A DNA stretch of 58,889 nucleotides from Flavobacteriales bacterium (lineage in GTDB: Bacteria > Bacteroidota > Bacteroidia > Flavobacteriales_D > Crocinitomicaceae), in NCBI GenBank assembly GCA_009926125.1, contig RFPM01000004.1:1-58889 (forward strand), in the 5' to 3' direction. This document shows, in pieces, positions 1-9,196 of the stretch. The notes beneath the pieces were generated by a model. That model was not told where the DNA came from. It worked only from the letters and a program-made list of their open reading frames with translations, and did not search any database. Positions within the stretch are counted from its first letter, which is position 1. Each line of letters starts with the position of its first letter. The translations under genes were made by a program, and so were the position numbers.

Positions 1-848
1 AAAACGATTGCTCCAAAAAGGCAGAAAATAATAAAGGAAACAAAAAGTCCTCTCCAAATTCCACTTCGGACATTTAGATCCCGTGTTTGATGTGTTGAAG
101 TTTTATATTTCGAGAGCGTAAACAACTCGTTTGTAAAAGATTTAACATTCGTTATCCCCGTAAGTGCTTCCTCGATAATTGAATTTGATTCTGCAGTAAA
201 ATTTTGTGCTTCTTTACTTAACTTGCGGATAAATCGACCGAAAAATACTGCCACAATAGCCATAACAGGAACTGTAGCTAACATTATCAATGCTAATTTC
301 CAGGAAATAAAAAACAGAAAAGCAATGCCACCAAAAACAATAATTATCTGTCTAAAGAATTCGGCAATAGTTGTGCGCAATGTCTCTTGAAGCTGAACAA
401 TATCGGAAGAAACACGACTTGTAAGTTCACCGACCTTACTTTTGTTGAAAAAATCCATCGGCATATAAACCAATTTCTCAAAAGCATCATTTCTGATGTC
501 ACGCAAAGCATTTTCAGTAACATTATTAAATATTACAACCCTTACAAAAGAAAACAAAGCTTGAAAAGCAAATAAAATAAATAAAGACAAAGCAATAGAA
601 TTGATATTTTCCATGCTAATAAAATCAATAGTGCCAGAACTACTCGTTTTTGAGCCGCTAGCTCCTAGCAATTTTCCCATTAAATAAGGAAAAACTAAAC
701 CTGCAGAAGTTGATAAAACCAGAAATACCCAACCAATAAAATAAACAAAAGCATAGGGCTTAAGATACGAAAAGATTCCCTTCGCTTTTCTATAGCTATC
801 CTTTGTTAATTTAACTTTTTCAGTTTTTTCTTTCTTCGGTGATAACAT
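1..848 (-). CDS. ABC transporter permease/ATP-binding protein, N-terminal transmembrane part (partial, runs off the left edge)
   Basis: Reverse-strand translation from ATG at 848: MLSPKKEKTEKVKLTKDSYRKAKGIFSYLKPYAFVYFIGWVFLVL...ALRDIRNDAFEKLVYMPMDFFNKSKVGELTSRVSSDIVQLQETLRTTIAEFFRQ, typical of the exporter TM domain of MsbA-like ABC transporters. Open to the window edge. Confidence 0.88.
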   Translation of the reverse strand, partial: MLSPKKEKTEKVKLTKDSYRKAKGIFSYLKPYAFVYFIGWVFLVLSTSAGLVFPYLMGKLLGASGSKTSSSGTIDFISMENINSIALSLFILFAFQALFSFVRVVIFNNVTENALRDIRNDAFEKLVYMPMDFFNKSKVGELTSRVSSDIVQLQETLRTTIAEFFRQIIIVFGGIAFLFFISWKLALIMLATVPVMAIVAVFFGRFIRKLSKEAQNFTAESNSIIEEALTGITNVKSFTNELFTLSKYKTSTHQTRDLNVRSGIWRGLFVSFIIFCLFGAIV

Positions 849-942
849 TCATGATATTTGTCACAAAAATAGTGTGGTTTATTGGTATTGCGGTAATTTT
901 AAATAAAAAATTAAAAAGAATTTGTTTTAAACAAAATTTTAC

Positions 943-950
943 TATCTTTG
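943..950 (+). promoter_or_regulatory. Bacteroidota-type -7 element TATCTTTG with upstream TTTG (921-924), likely rpmH promoter
   Basis: TTTG at 921-924, 18 nt spacer, TATCTTTG at 943-950, 36 nt before the rpmH ATG; matches the TTTG...TAnnTTTG consensus known for Bacteroidota. Confidence 0.6.
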
Positions 951-986
951 CAACCTCAAATTTAGCGACAATATTAAGTTAAAATC

Positions 987-1145
987 ATGAAAAGAACATT
1001 TCAACCATCCGTAAGAAAAAGAAGAAATAAGCACGGTTTCCGTAGCAGAATGGCATCAAAAAATGGTCGTCGAGTTCTAGCATCACGTCGTAAAAAAGGA
1101 AGAAAGAAATTAACAGTTTCTGACGAACCTATGCACAAAAGATAG
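987..1145 (+). CDS. rpmH: 50S ribosomal protein L34
   Basis: 52 aa [52 protein letters not shown]; textbook L34. Absent from the supplied ORF track because it is short. Confidence 0.98.
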   Translation: MKRTFQPSVRKRRNKHGFRSRMASKNGRRVLASRRKKGRKKLTVSDEPMHKR

Positions 1146-1162
1146 AAATTACAAAATATTTA

Positions 1163-1190
1163 AACCTCTTAATTCAAGAGGTTTTTTTTT
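1163..1190 (+). terminator. Rho-independent terminator downstream of rpmH
   Basis: Hairpin AACCTCTT-AATTC-AAGAGGTT followed by a T-run. Confidence 0.85.
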
Positions 1191-1249
1191 GACCTCAATT
1201 TTTTGAGAATATTTGCTGGATTTAAATTAGAGAGCTAGTCAAAAAAAAC

Positions 1250-2863
1250 TCAATTTGTAAGCACCTTGGGGGAAGCTGCTAAAATATCACTGCTTGTTCC
1301 CTCTGCAAATTTCTCGAAATTCTTAACGAATTTTGCTGCTAAACCATTCGCTGTTCGATCATATTGATCTTTGTCAGACCAAGTATTTCTTGGATTCAAT
1401 AATTCAGAAGGTACTCCATCACAAGAACTTGGAAATGCCAAATCAAATATAGGCAAGGTCTCAAAATGAACACCATCTAATTTTCCTGTTAATGCAGCTG
1501 TAATCATTGCACGAGTATAAGAAAGCTTCATGCGACTTCCAACTCCATAAGAACCTCCTGACCACCCAGTATTTAACAACCAAACATTGATATTTTCACG
1601 ATCTAATTTGTCGCCCAGAAGTTTAGCATATGCGGCAGGATGTAAAGGTAAAAATGCAGCGCCAAATCCAGCAGAGAAAGTAGTTGTAGGCTCGATTACA
1701 CCAACTTCAGTTCCTGCAACTTTAGCTGTATATCCAGACATAAAATGATACATTGCTTGGGCTTTTGTAAGTTTTGAAATTGGAGGTAAAACTCCAAAAG
1801 CATCAGCAGTTAGAAAAAATATGTTTTTCGGTGCAGCTCCAATTGATGGCACAGCTATATTATCGATAAAATTTATAGGATAAGAAACCCGAGTGTTTTC
1901 TGTAATTGTATTATCAGTATAATCAGGCGTTGAGGACTCACTTTCGAAGCCAATATTTTCTAACAAAGCACCAAATTTAATCGCATCATAGATTTGTGGC
2001 TCTTTTTCCCGCGTTAAATCGATTGTTTTTGCATAGCATCCACCCTCAAAATTAAATACAGTATCATCACTCCAGCCATGCTCATCATCGCCAATTAAGC
2101 GACGATTAGGATCGGAAGATAAGGTAGTTTTTCCTGTTCCAGATAAGCCAAAAAAAATTGCTGTATCGCCATTCTGTCCGATATTTGCTGAACAATGCAT
2201 TGATAAAACATTTTTTTCGTGTGGCAATAAAAAATTTAATGCAGAAAATATTCCTTTTTTTATTTCGCCGGTGTAACCAGTTCCTCCGATTAAAATCATT
2301 TTTTTTGTGAAGTTCAATACTGCAAAATTATGCTGTCTTGTCCCATCAATTGCCGGATCAGCTTTAAAACTCGGCACACAAACAATATGCCAGTCTGGAT
2401 TGAAATTTTGAATTTCATCATTAGTCGGCCGGAGAAACATATTGTATGCAAATAAATTTGACCAAGGGAATTCAGAAACTACTCGAATATTTAATCTAAA
2501 TTTTTCATCAGCACAGGCATATGTATCTCGAACATAAACATCTTTTTCCACCAAAAAACTTTTCATTCGAGAATAAAGCGCATCAAATCTCTCAGAAGAA
2601 AATCCAATATTTACATCGCCCCACCAAACTGCTTTTTCAGTAATTTCATCCCGAACAATGAATCGATCTTTTGGAGAACGACCTGTAAATTCACCTGTAT
2701 CAATAGCAAGAGCGCCAGTATCGGTTAGCATTCCATCTCCAGTAATAATACAATCTTCTATTAATTCAGAAGGCGAAAGATTCCAAAATTGCTGCCCTAA
2801 ACCAAATAAGCCAATAGATTTATTTAAATCATTGTTAATTCCATATTTTCCAATTAACTCCAT
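1250..2863 (-). CDS. pckA: Phosphoenolpyruvate carboxykinase (ATP)
   Basis: 537 aa with GLSGTGKTTLSSDPNRRLIGDDEHGW (P-loop/kinase motif) and DTGEFTGRSPKDRFIV N-terminal motif. Confidence 0.97.
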   Translation of the reverse strand: MELIGKYGINNDLNKSIGLFGLGQQFWNLSPSELIEDCIITGDGMLTDTGALAIDTGEFTGRSPKDRFIVRDEITEKAVWWGDVNIGFSSERFDALYSRMKSFLVEKDVYVRDTYACADEKFRLNIRVVSEFPWSNLFAYNMFLRPTNDEIQNFNPDWHIVCVPSFKADPAIDGTRQHNFAVLNFTKKMILIGGTGYTGEIKKGIFSALNFLLPHEKNVLSMHCSANIGQNGDTAIFFGLSGTGKTTLSSDPNRRLIGDDEHGWSDDTVFNFEGGCYAKTIDLTREKEPQIYDAIKFGALLENIGFESESSTPDYTDNTITENTRVSYPINFIDNIAVPSIGAAPKNIFFLTADAFGVLPPISKLTKAQAMYHFMSGYTAKVAGTEVGVIEPTTTFSAGFGAAFLPLHPAAYAKLLGDKLDRENINVWLLNTGWSGGSYGVGSRMKLSYTRAMITAALTGKLDGVHFETLPIFDLAFPSSCDGVPSELLNPRNTWSDKDQYDRTANGLAAKFVKNFEKFAEGTSSDILAASPKVLTN

Positions 2864-3136
2864 AGTTTAAATTCTAAGTAAATGCTATAAATTAATACTT
2901 GCAAAATTACAATTATCACACTTAAAAAAAGATTTAAAATTCAGATTTTTCCAACAAATCAAATTTAGATTGTTGACAAATTAATTTGCTTAACTCTTAA
3001 AAGATTTGTATATTAAGTTAGTGTCATTCATACACTTTACATTCAACCAAATAATTAATAATACTCATCTGTTCATATTCTTTTGAGAGTAAATTAAAAC
3101 AAACTTAATAATTGAATAAATTTGTAAATAAAGAAA

Positions 3137-5062
3137 ATGTATTATCACAAAAAAATAGCACGAGTTTTCTTCATCTTGATTTTAGGGTGTATGTTTTCTT
3201 TTTGTGTAAATAAACATGGTCAAGAAAAAATTACCTGGGAATACCCAAATCTACCGACAGAATGGCTATCAAAAGATTTAAGAAGTTTAAATTTTCTACC
3301 TTTAAATCAGCAATATTTTGAATACGAGAAATCAATTACACTTTTAGAGAATAAAGATAATTTACTCCCACTTGGTAGACTGGACCTAAATATTGGTTTG
3401 GTAAATATCGGCGGGAATCCCAACGAGTTTTTGGAAACAAGCGAGCTTTTTATTTCTGGAAGTTCAATAGATGCTCCAAATTTCAATTTAATTTCAGCAA
3501 AAGATTGGGCTAAAATCATTGACAGTGAAATAATTTTACTTAGTCTTCATGCAAATGTATTTAGTGACGGGGGAAATATTATTGATTCAATAAACAGTCA
3601 ACTATTTGAGAAACTTCCAAAATCAGCAAAAATCATTCTAAGTATTTTTGGGGATGAGGAAATATTACAACAAATCGAAACCAAAAATATTTCTGCATTA
3701 ATTTTAGGGAAAGAAAATAATAAAATAGCTCAAAGCCTTGTTTGTCAAACAATTTTTGGTGCAGTTTCTATTTCCGGAAAGACAAATAATGAAATTAAGA
3801 CTAAAGATCAAATTTACCCAAGTGGATTTGGTATTGAAATTTTGGCAAATGGTAGACTGAAATTTAGTCAAGCAACTGAAATTGGAATAGATGCTGAAAA
3901 ATTATCTGAAATTGATCAAATAGCTTTGAATGGAATTAGAGATGGAGCATACCCTGGCTGTCAAATACTAGTTGCTGTTGATAACAAAATAATCTACCGA
4001 AAGAGCTTTGGAAACCAAACATATGAAAAAGACGCTAGAAAAGTTGAGAATGATGATGTTTATGACATTGCTTCAATTACAAAAATTGCAGCATCAACTT
4101 TACTCGCAATGCATCTTCAGTCGCAAGATAAATTTAACCTCAATAAAAAGTTAAAAGACTATATTCCTGAATTAATCAATAAAACTGAATATGGTGAAAT
4201 TGGATTAAGAGAAATGATGGCTCATCAGGCTGGTTTGACACCATGGATTCCATTTTATAAAAGAACACTCAAAAATGGTGAGTTAAATCCCTTTATTTAT
4301 AACAATTTAAAATCGGAAAATTTCAAACTGCAAGTTGCTGAAAATATATTTATAAAACCATCTTACGTAGATAGCATGTATGCTCAAATATTTCAAACTC
4401 CACTAGGAGCAAAGAAATATCTTTACTCTGATCTCTGCTATTATTTCACACAAAAAATTCTTGAAAAACAAATTAACTGCAAACAAGATGAATATTTACG
4501 AAAAAATATTTACGGACCAATGGGCTTGAGGTTTGCACGCTATTTGCCATTAAACTATTTTCCAAAAACAAAAATTATACCAACAGAAAATGATTTAATC
4601 TTCCGAAAACAACTTATTCATGGTCATGTTCACGATCCAGGAGCCGCAATGCTTGGAGGTGTTGCAGGACATGCAGGACTTTTTTGCAATGCAACTGACT
4701 TAGCTAGTATTATGAACCTTTTTCTTCAAAAAGGGAAATATGCAGGCATTACATTCTTCGATGAAAAAACAATAAATGAATACACAAAAGCTCAATTTAC
4801 TGGAAATCGCCGAGGTGCAGGATTTGACAGGCCAAATACAAGTGGTGGTGGTCCTTGCGATATTTTAGCATCGCAGGAAAGTTTTGGTCATTCTGGATTC
4901 ACAGGAACATTGGCTTGGGCAGATCCAAAAGATAAGGTCATCTTCATATTCCTCTCAAATCGTGTAAATCCGGATGCTGAAAATTGGAAATTACGCGACT
5001 TAAATATCAGGACTAAAATTCAACATGTTGTTTACGAAGCTGTTCAATCAAGAAAAAAGTGA
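3137..5062 (+). CDS. Putative lipoprotein: GH3 C-terminal-like domain plus class C beta-lactamase/serine hydrolase domain
   Basis: Signal peptide with Cys (LILGCMFSFC), then YEKSITLLENKDNLLPL (GH3 C-domain start), then beta-lactamase motifs SITK (SxxK), YSD (YxN-like) and HSG. Confidence 0.85.
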   Translation: MYYHKKIARVFFILILGCMFSFCVNKHGQEKITWEYPNLPTEWLSKDLRSLNFLPLNQQYFEYEKSITLLENKDNLLPLGRLDLNIGLVNIGGNPNEFLETSELFISGSSIDAPNFNLISAKDWAKIIDSEIILLSLHANVFSDGGNIIDSINSQLFEKLPKSAKIILSIFGDEEILQQIETKNISALILGKENNKIAQSLVCQTIFGAVSISGKTNNEIKTKDQIYPSGFGIEILANGRLKFSQATEIGIDAEKLSEIDQIALNGIRDGAYPGCQILVAVDNKIIYRKSFGNQTYEKDARKVENDDVYDIASITKIAASTLLAMHLQSQDKFNLNKKLKDYIPELINKTEYGEIGLREMMAHQAGLTPWIPFYKRTLKNGELNPFIYNNLKSENFKLQVAENIFIKPSYVDSMYAQIFQTPLGAKKYLYSDLCYYFTQKILEKQINCKQDEYLRKNIYGPMGLRFARYLPLNYFPKTKIIPTENDLIFRKQLIHGHVHDPGAAMLGGVAGHAGLFCNATDLASIMNLFLQKGKYAGITFFDEKTINEYTKAQFTGNRRGAGFDRPNTSGGGPCDILASQESFGHSGFTGTLAWADPKDKVIFIFLSNRVNPDAENWKLRDLNIRTKIQHVVYEAVQSRKK

Positions 5063-5094
5063 ACCCATTAATCAAGATGATTTATTGATTTAGC

Positions 5095-5102
5095 TATATT
5101 TG
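5095..5102 (+). promoter_or_regulatory. TATATTTG -7-like element upstream of the phosphoribosyltransferase gene
   Basis: Motif match TAnnTTTG 20 nt before the ATG at 5122; no clear -33 element. Confidence 0.4.
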
Positions 5103-5121
5103 TACAAACACACTTGAAATT

Positions 5122-5616
5122 ATGCAAGTAATATTAAACCACCAGCAAATCGAGCAAAAAATCACTCGTTTAGGACATCAAATCCTTGAAAACTCTTTTG
5201 AAGAAAAAACACTTTTTATTGGAGGAATAATCGGAAATGGTAGCATTCTTGCAAAAAAAATTGTAGAAGTAATTAATGCTAATTCAACTATAAAAATTAT
5301 TTATTTCGAAGTTTCAATAAATAAAGAAGAACCGTGGAGTGAAAAAATCCGCTTATCAATTGATGAAAAATTATTAAAAAAAGGATATATCATTCTTGTT
5401 GATGATGTCATAAATTCAGGAAAAACAATGCAATATGCCGTTATGAAATTTCTTGAGCAAGCAACAAAAGCGATTAAAACTGTTGCTTTAGTTGATAGAG
5501 CACACAGACGATATCCTATTAAAACTGACTTCATTGGTTTGGGTTTATCAACTACTTTAAAGGATCGGGTTGAGGTCGAACTAGTTGACAATAATTTCAA
5601 AGCTTATTTAGTTTAG
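5122..5616 (+). CDS. Phosphoribosyltransferase family protein (PyrR-like)
   Basis: PRPP-binding motif ILVDDVINSGKTMQYA and terminal GLGLSTTLKDRVEVEL, resembling PyrR-type PRTases. Confidence 0.8.
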   Translation: MQVILNHQQIEQKITRLGHQILENSFEEKTLFIGGIIGNGSILAKKIVEVINANSTIKIIYFEVSINKEEPWSEKIRLSIDEKLLKKGYIILVDDVINSGKTMQYAVMKFLEQATKAIKTVALVDRAHRRYPIKTDFIGLGLSTTLKDRVEVELVDNNFKAYLV

Positions 5617-5619
5617 AAA

Positions 5620-6432
5620 GTGAAAAAAATCACCGAATCTTCCTCGAATCATGAACATTTAGATAAAATGTCTACTCAAGAATTGTTGACTAATATAAAT
5701 AAGGAAGACCAATGTGTAGCTCTCGCAGTAGAAAAGGAAATTTTATCTATAACTTCCTTTATTAATGCTTGTTTTGAACGAATGAAAAATGGAGGCCGTT
5801 TGTTTTATATCGGAGCAGGAACAAGTGGAAGATTAGGGATTGTTGACGCGAGTGAATGTCCCCCAACATTTGGAATAGAACATGGAATTGTAGTAGGGAT
5901 AATTGCTGGAGGTGATGCTGCAATTCGAAAAGCAGTAGAATTTGCAGAAGATGATAAAGAACAAGCATGGAAAGATCTTCTAGAATATAAAATCACGAAA
6001 GGGGATACAATAATTGGCATTGCAGCTTCCGGCTCTACACCATACGTAATAGGAGGTCTAGAAAAAGCAAAACAAAACGGAATTTTAACAGCCGGAATTT
6101 CATGTAATCCAGACTCGCTTTTAGCGAAAACAGCGCAATTTGCTATAACTCCAATTGTTGGTCCTGAATTTGTCACTGGAAGTACACGTATGAAATCAGG
6201 GACTGCGCAAAAACTAGTTTTAAACATGATTTCAACTTCACTAATGATAAAACTCGGTCGTGTAAAAGGAAATAAGATGGTTGATATGCAATTGAGTAAT
6301 GACAAACTTATTGATCGAGGAACAAAAATGATTATGGATGCAACACAAATTGATTATTCAGCAGCTGAAGTTTTACTGAAGAAATTTGGTTCAGTTAGAA
6401 AAGCAATTGAAGCTTATAAAAATGGTAACTAA
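5620..6432 (+). CDS. murQ: N-acetylmuramic acid 6-phosphate etherase
   Basis: GAGTSGRLGIVDASECPPTFG motif, SIS domain, VTGSTRMKSGTAQKLVLNM. Apparent GTG start, 3 nt after the previous stop. Confidence 0.95.
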   Translation: MKKITESSSNHEHLDKMSTQELLTNINKEDQCVALAVEKEILSITSFINACFERMKNGGRLFYIGAGTSGRLGIVDASECPPTFGIEHGIVVGIIAGGDAAIRKAVEFAEDDKEQAWKDLLEYKITKGDTIIGIAASGSTPYVIGGLEKAKQNGILTAGISCNPDSLLAKTAQFAITPIVGPEFVTGSTRMKSGTAQKLVLNMISTSLMIKLGRVKGNKMVDMQLSNDKLIDRGTKMIMDATQIDYSAAEVLLKKFGSVRKAIEAYKNGN

Positions 6433-7472
6433 TGACTGATTTTGATCCAAATGGCGTTGGTATTGCAAATGGAAATATTTTTGGTTTCCCCTGCACTGAA
6501 GAGGATGCAGATATTGTAATTATTCCAATTCCTTGGGATGCAACTGCATCTTATGGAAAAGGAACGAGTAATGGTCCAAAAATTATTTTAGATGCTTCAA
6601 CACAACTAGATTTTTTTCATCCTGATCTTGAAAAAGCGTATGATACTAAAGTGTTTATGTCACAGATTTCCAAAGAATGGAAAGAACTAAATGATAATTT
6701 AAGCGCTAAAAGTGTCAGCTATTTAGATTACTTGGAAAAACATGGAGAAAGTGCAGCGAAAGAAAAATATATCACAGAAATAACAGAAATAAATAAAACA
6801 CAAGTTGCTTTAAAAGAAAATTTAAAAGAGCGTTGTCTAAAGCTAATTTCTACTGGTAAAATCCCTGCTGTTCTTGGTGGTGAACATTCTACACCACTTG
6901 GATTAATTGAAGCTTTAAATGAAAAATATTCAAGTTTTGGAATCTTACAAATTGATGCTCATGCAGATTTAAGAACTGCCTACGAGGGTTTTACGCAATC
7001 GCATGCAAGTATTATGTATAATGTACTCTCAAGTTGTGAGAACATGCATAAATTAGTACAAGTTGGCATCAGAGATATTTCAGATGCAGAAGTACTTTTG
7101 TCACAAAAAGACAATCGCATTGAAACATTTTACGATTGGGATATAAAAAATCAAGCATACGCAGGTAAAACTTGGAGGGAACAAGTAAATGAAATTATTC
7201 AGCAACTGCCAGAAAACGTATATATTTCCTTTGATATCGATGGACTTAACCCTTCACTGTGTCCAAATACTGGAACTCCTGTAGCTGGCGGATTTAATTT
7301 GCAAGAAATCTCTTATCTATTTGCGAAAGTTGTTGCTTCAGGTAAAAAAATTATTGGTTTCGACTTAAATGAAGTTGCGCCAGGAAAAGAAGGTGATTGG
7401 GATGCAAATGTTGGAGCAAGAGCATTGTGGGAGCTTGTTTGTATTACTGAAAAAAGTAGAAGATCACACTAA
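6432..7472 (+). CDS. Ureohydrolase family protein (formimidoylglutamase-like)
   Basis: Metal-binding motifs GGEHST, DAHADLR, SFDIDGLNPSLCPNTGTPVAGGF. Start overlaps the murQ stop (TAATG). Confidence 0.85.
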   Translation: MTDFDPNGVGIANGNIFGFPCTEEDADIVIIPIPWDATASYGKGTSNGPKIILDASTQLDFFHPDLEKAYDTKVFMSQISKEWKELNDNLSAKSVSYLDYLEKHGESAAKEKYITEITEINKTQVALKENLKERCLKLISTGKIPAVLGGEHSTPLGLIEALNEKYSSFGILQIDAHADLRTAYEGFTQSHASIMYNVLSSCENMHKLVQVGIRDISDAEVLLSQKDNRIETFYDWDIKNQAYAGKTWREQVNEIIQQLPENVYISFDIDGLNPSLCPNTGTPVAGGFNLQEISYLFAKVVASGKKIIGFDLNEVAPGKEGDWDANVGARALWELVCITEKSRRSH

Positions 7473-7491
7473 TTTTAAGACAATCCACTCT

Positions 7492-7989
7492 ATGAAACTA
7501 AAGTTAAGTGCGTTTATTGGAATAATTTTGGGACTCGTTTTCTTAATTAGTGTTTCCCAAATAATTCTAGGGGAATTGTTTCCTTGGTTAAATTTTACAA
7601 TTGCCTCTGGTCTTCCATTAATTATATTCCTACTTTCCTTTTTAATTCAAGATAAAAAAATTATAACCTTAAAAGTAGTTTACAGCTTTATTATTCTTCA
7701 ATTTTTTATAGCCATTTATTTTTTAATAAATCCTGTTTACCTCAAGTTGTACTGGAATTTACTTTTTATTCCGACAATACTTTTTATTTTTTTTCTCTTT
7801 TTAGAATTTGCCCTACGAAAAAACAAATTGGTTTGCAACATCTTAAAAATCTGTATTGCGGTTTTAGGGATTTCAATTCTTAGTAACCTATTATTCACCA
7901 ACTATTTTATTGACTTAATAATTAAAGGATCTATTTTTTTAATTATTGTGCTTTTAATATCATCAGAAAATAAAGTTGAGCAGAAATAG
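7492..7989 (+). CDS. Small hydrophobic membrane protein, function unknown
   Basis: ORF 7369-7989 is open, but its 5' part overlaps the ureohydrolase; ATG at 7492 follows that stop and gives MKLKLSAFIGIILGLVFLISVSQ... with several TM-like segments. Confidence 0.65.
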   Translation: MKLKLSAFIGIILGLVFLISVSQIILGELFPWLNFTIASGLPLIIFLLSFLIQDKKIITLKVVYSFIILQFFIAIYFLINPVYLKLYWNLLFIPTILFIFFLFLEFALRKNKLVCNILKICIAVLGISILSNLLFTNYFIDLIIKGSIFLIIVLLISSENKVEQK

Positions 7990-7997
7990 AATATTAT

Positions 7998-9080
7998 TTA
8001 ATTTGTGAATTTCTTGCCGTTACTAAAAACAATACTTGATTTATTGAATAATTTAACCAAAACCTTGTTTCCATAAATTTCATATTCTGCATCTTGTAAA
8101 TTTGTTATTTCTTCTACCCTTCCGTTTATAACTGCACTTACGCCACCCATAATATTTCGGAAAGCACAAATATTGTTTTTAAGTTTATAATCTTTTGGAA
8201 TGTAATTGGCTATTTGTTTTTTCTCCCCGTTTACAAAAGCAAAAAGGTAATTACTTTCTCCCCAAATCGTTATATCATCTTTAGTATCTGTAAAATTGGG
8301 CGCAAAATTTGAAAGCTGAAATTTATCATTATTAGAATAATAATATAGATTCCCATTAATATCTTGGTACGTCACAAATCCTCTTCCTGATTTAAAATTC
8401 TGAGCTAACATTGATTCTACCTCTGTAAAAATCCCATCCTGAAAAACAACAAATGTTTGGGAATATGGATCATTAAAACAAAAGACATCTGTGCCAATGT
8501 TGAAATTCATTTTTTCATCGTTATATGTTCCTATTTCATAATTCTTTCCTCTCCAAAAAGCGTGATATGTGTTACTATTATCATTAAAAACCAAGATGTT
8601 CTCGCCAATAAAAGAAGGTAATTTCACTTCATTAAGCAGGGTCATAATTGGAATCATTTGCTTGTTCCAATAAACGTTCACAGAACTATATCTTCTATCT
8701 TGATAAACAACTAAGCTATCTCTCACTGCAAAATCCATTGCGTAATTGGTGAGATTATATATTTGTCCTGCATCCCAAAGACGAAGAGCCCCAGCAATTT
8801 TGTATGCCATTAAATGATCTGAAACTTTATATTCTGCATTGAGAAGCGTGATGTCTTTGCGTTCCTTCCCATCATAAATCCTTAAATTACCGCGAGTATC
8901 TAAATAAGTAACAAATTCATCTCCCGCTTTCAAATTTGAAACTGGTTGAACTTCTATTTGACGAAAAAAACCATTTTCAAAAGAAACTAGAAAATTATTG
9001 AAATCAACTGTTGGAACAACCCCTTGTGCAAAAGATAAAAAGTTGCTGAATATAAAAAGGCACTTGAAAATAAGCTTCAT
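7998..9080 (-). CDS. Secreted repeat protein of unknown function (about nine ~36-residue repeats)
   Basis: Signal peptide MKLIFKCLFIFSNFLSFAQG; recurrent F/VxxYxDxxGNLxxYxxGxxxxI units along the whole length. Confidence 0.75.
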   Translation of the reverse strand: MKLIFKCLFIFSNFLSFAQGVVPTVDFNNFLVSFENGFFRQIEVQPVSNLKAGDEFVTYLDTRGNLRIYDGKERKDITLLNAEYKVSDHLMAYKIAGALRLWDAGQIYNLTNYAMDFAVRDSLVVYQDRRYSSVNVYWNKQMIPIMTLLNEVKLPSFIGENILVFNDNSNTYHAFWRGKNYEIGTYNDEKMNFNIGTDVFCFNDPYSQTFVVFQDGIFTEVESMLAQNFKSGRGFVTYQDINGNLYYYSNNDKFQLSNFAPNFTDTKDDITIWGESNYLFAFVNGEKKQIANYIPKDYKLKNNICAFRNIMGGVSAVINGRVEEITNLQDAEYEIYGNKVLVKLFNKSSIVFSNGKKFTN

Positions 9081-9170
9081 AAGAGTATCAAAAATAAGGA
9101 AAATTTATATCCTAAACACTAAATTAATATGTAGTATTAAAGTATTTTTTTTATTTTAAAGAATCTCGGT

Positions 9171-9178
9171 TATATTTG
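9171..9178 (+). promoter_or_regulatory. TATATTTG -7-like element upstream of the secreted M16 pair
   Basis: TAnnTTTG match 19 nt before ATG 9197. Confidence 0.45.
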
Positions 9179-9196
9179 CGTAATCAAAATCAATAA

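Noticed and set aside
2864-3136. Largest intergenic gap examined for an ncRNA, tRNA or GH3 remnant
   Set aside because: AT-rich with stops in all frames, no cloverleaf and no strong hairpin; most simply the divergent promoter region of pckA and the lipoprotein gene.
5805-6305. 166-aa ORF antisense to murQ
   Set aside because: It lies wholly inside a well-supported CDS with strong MurQ motifs; the composition looks like a reverse-frame artefact and matches no recognisable family.
7369-7491. N-terminal extension of the 206-aa ORF overlapping the ureohydrolase
   Set aside because: The overlapping part is out-of-frame ureohydrolase coding sequence; ATG at 7492 after the stop gives a plausible membrane protein.
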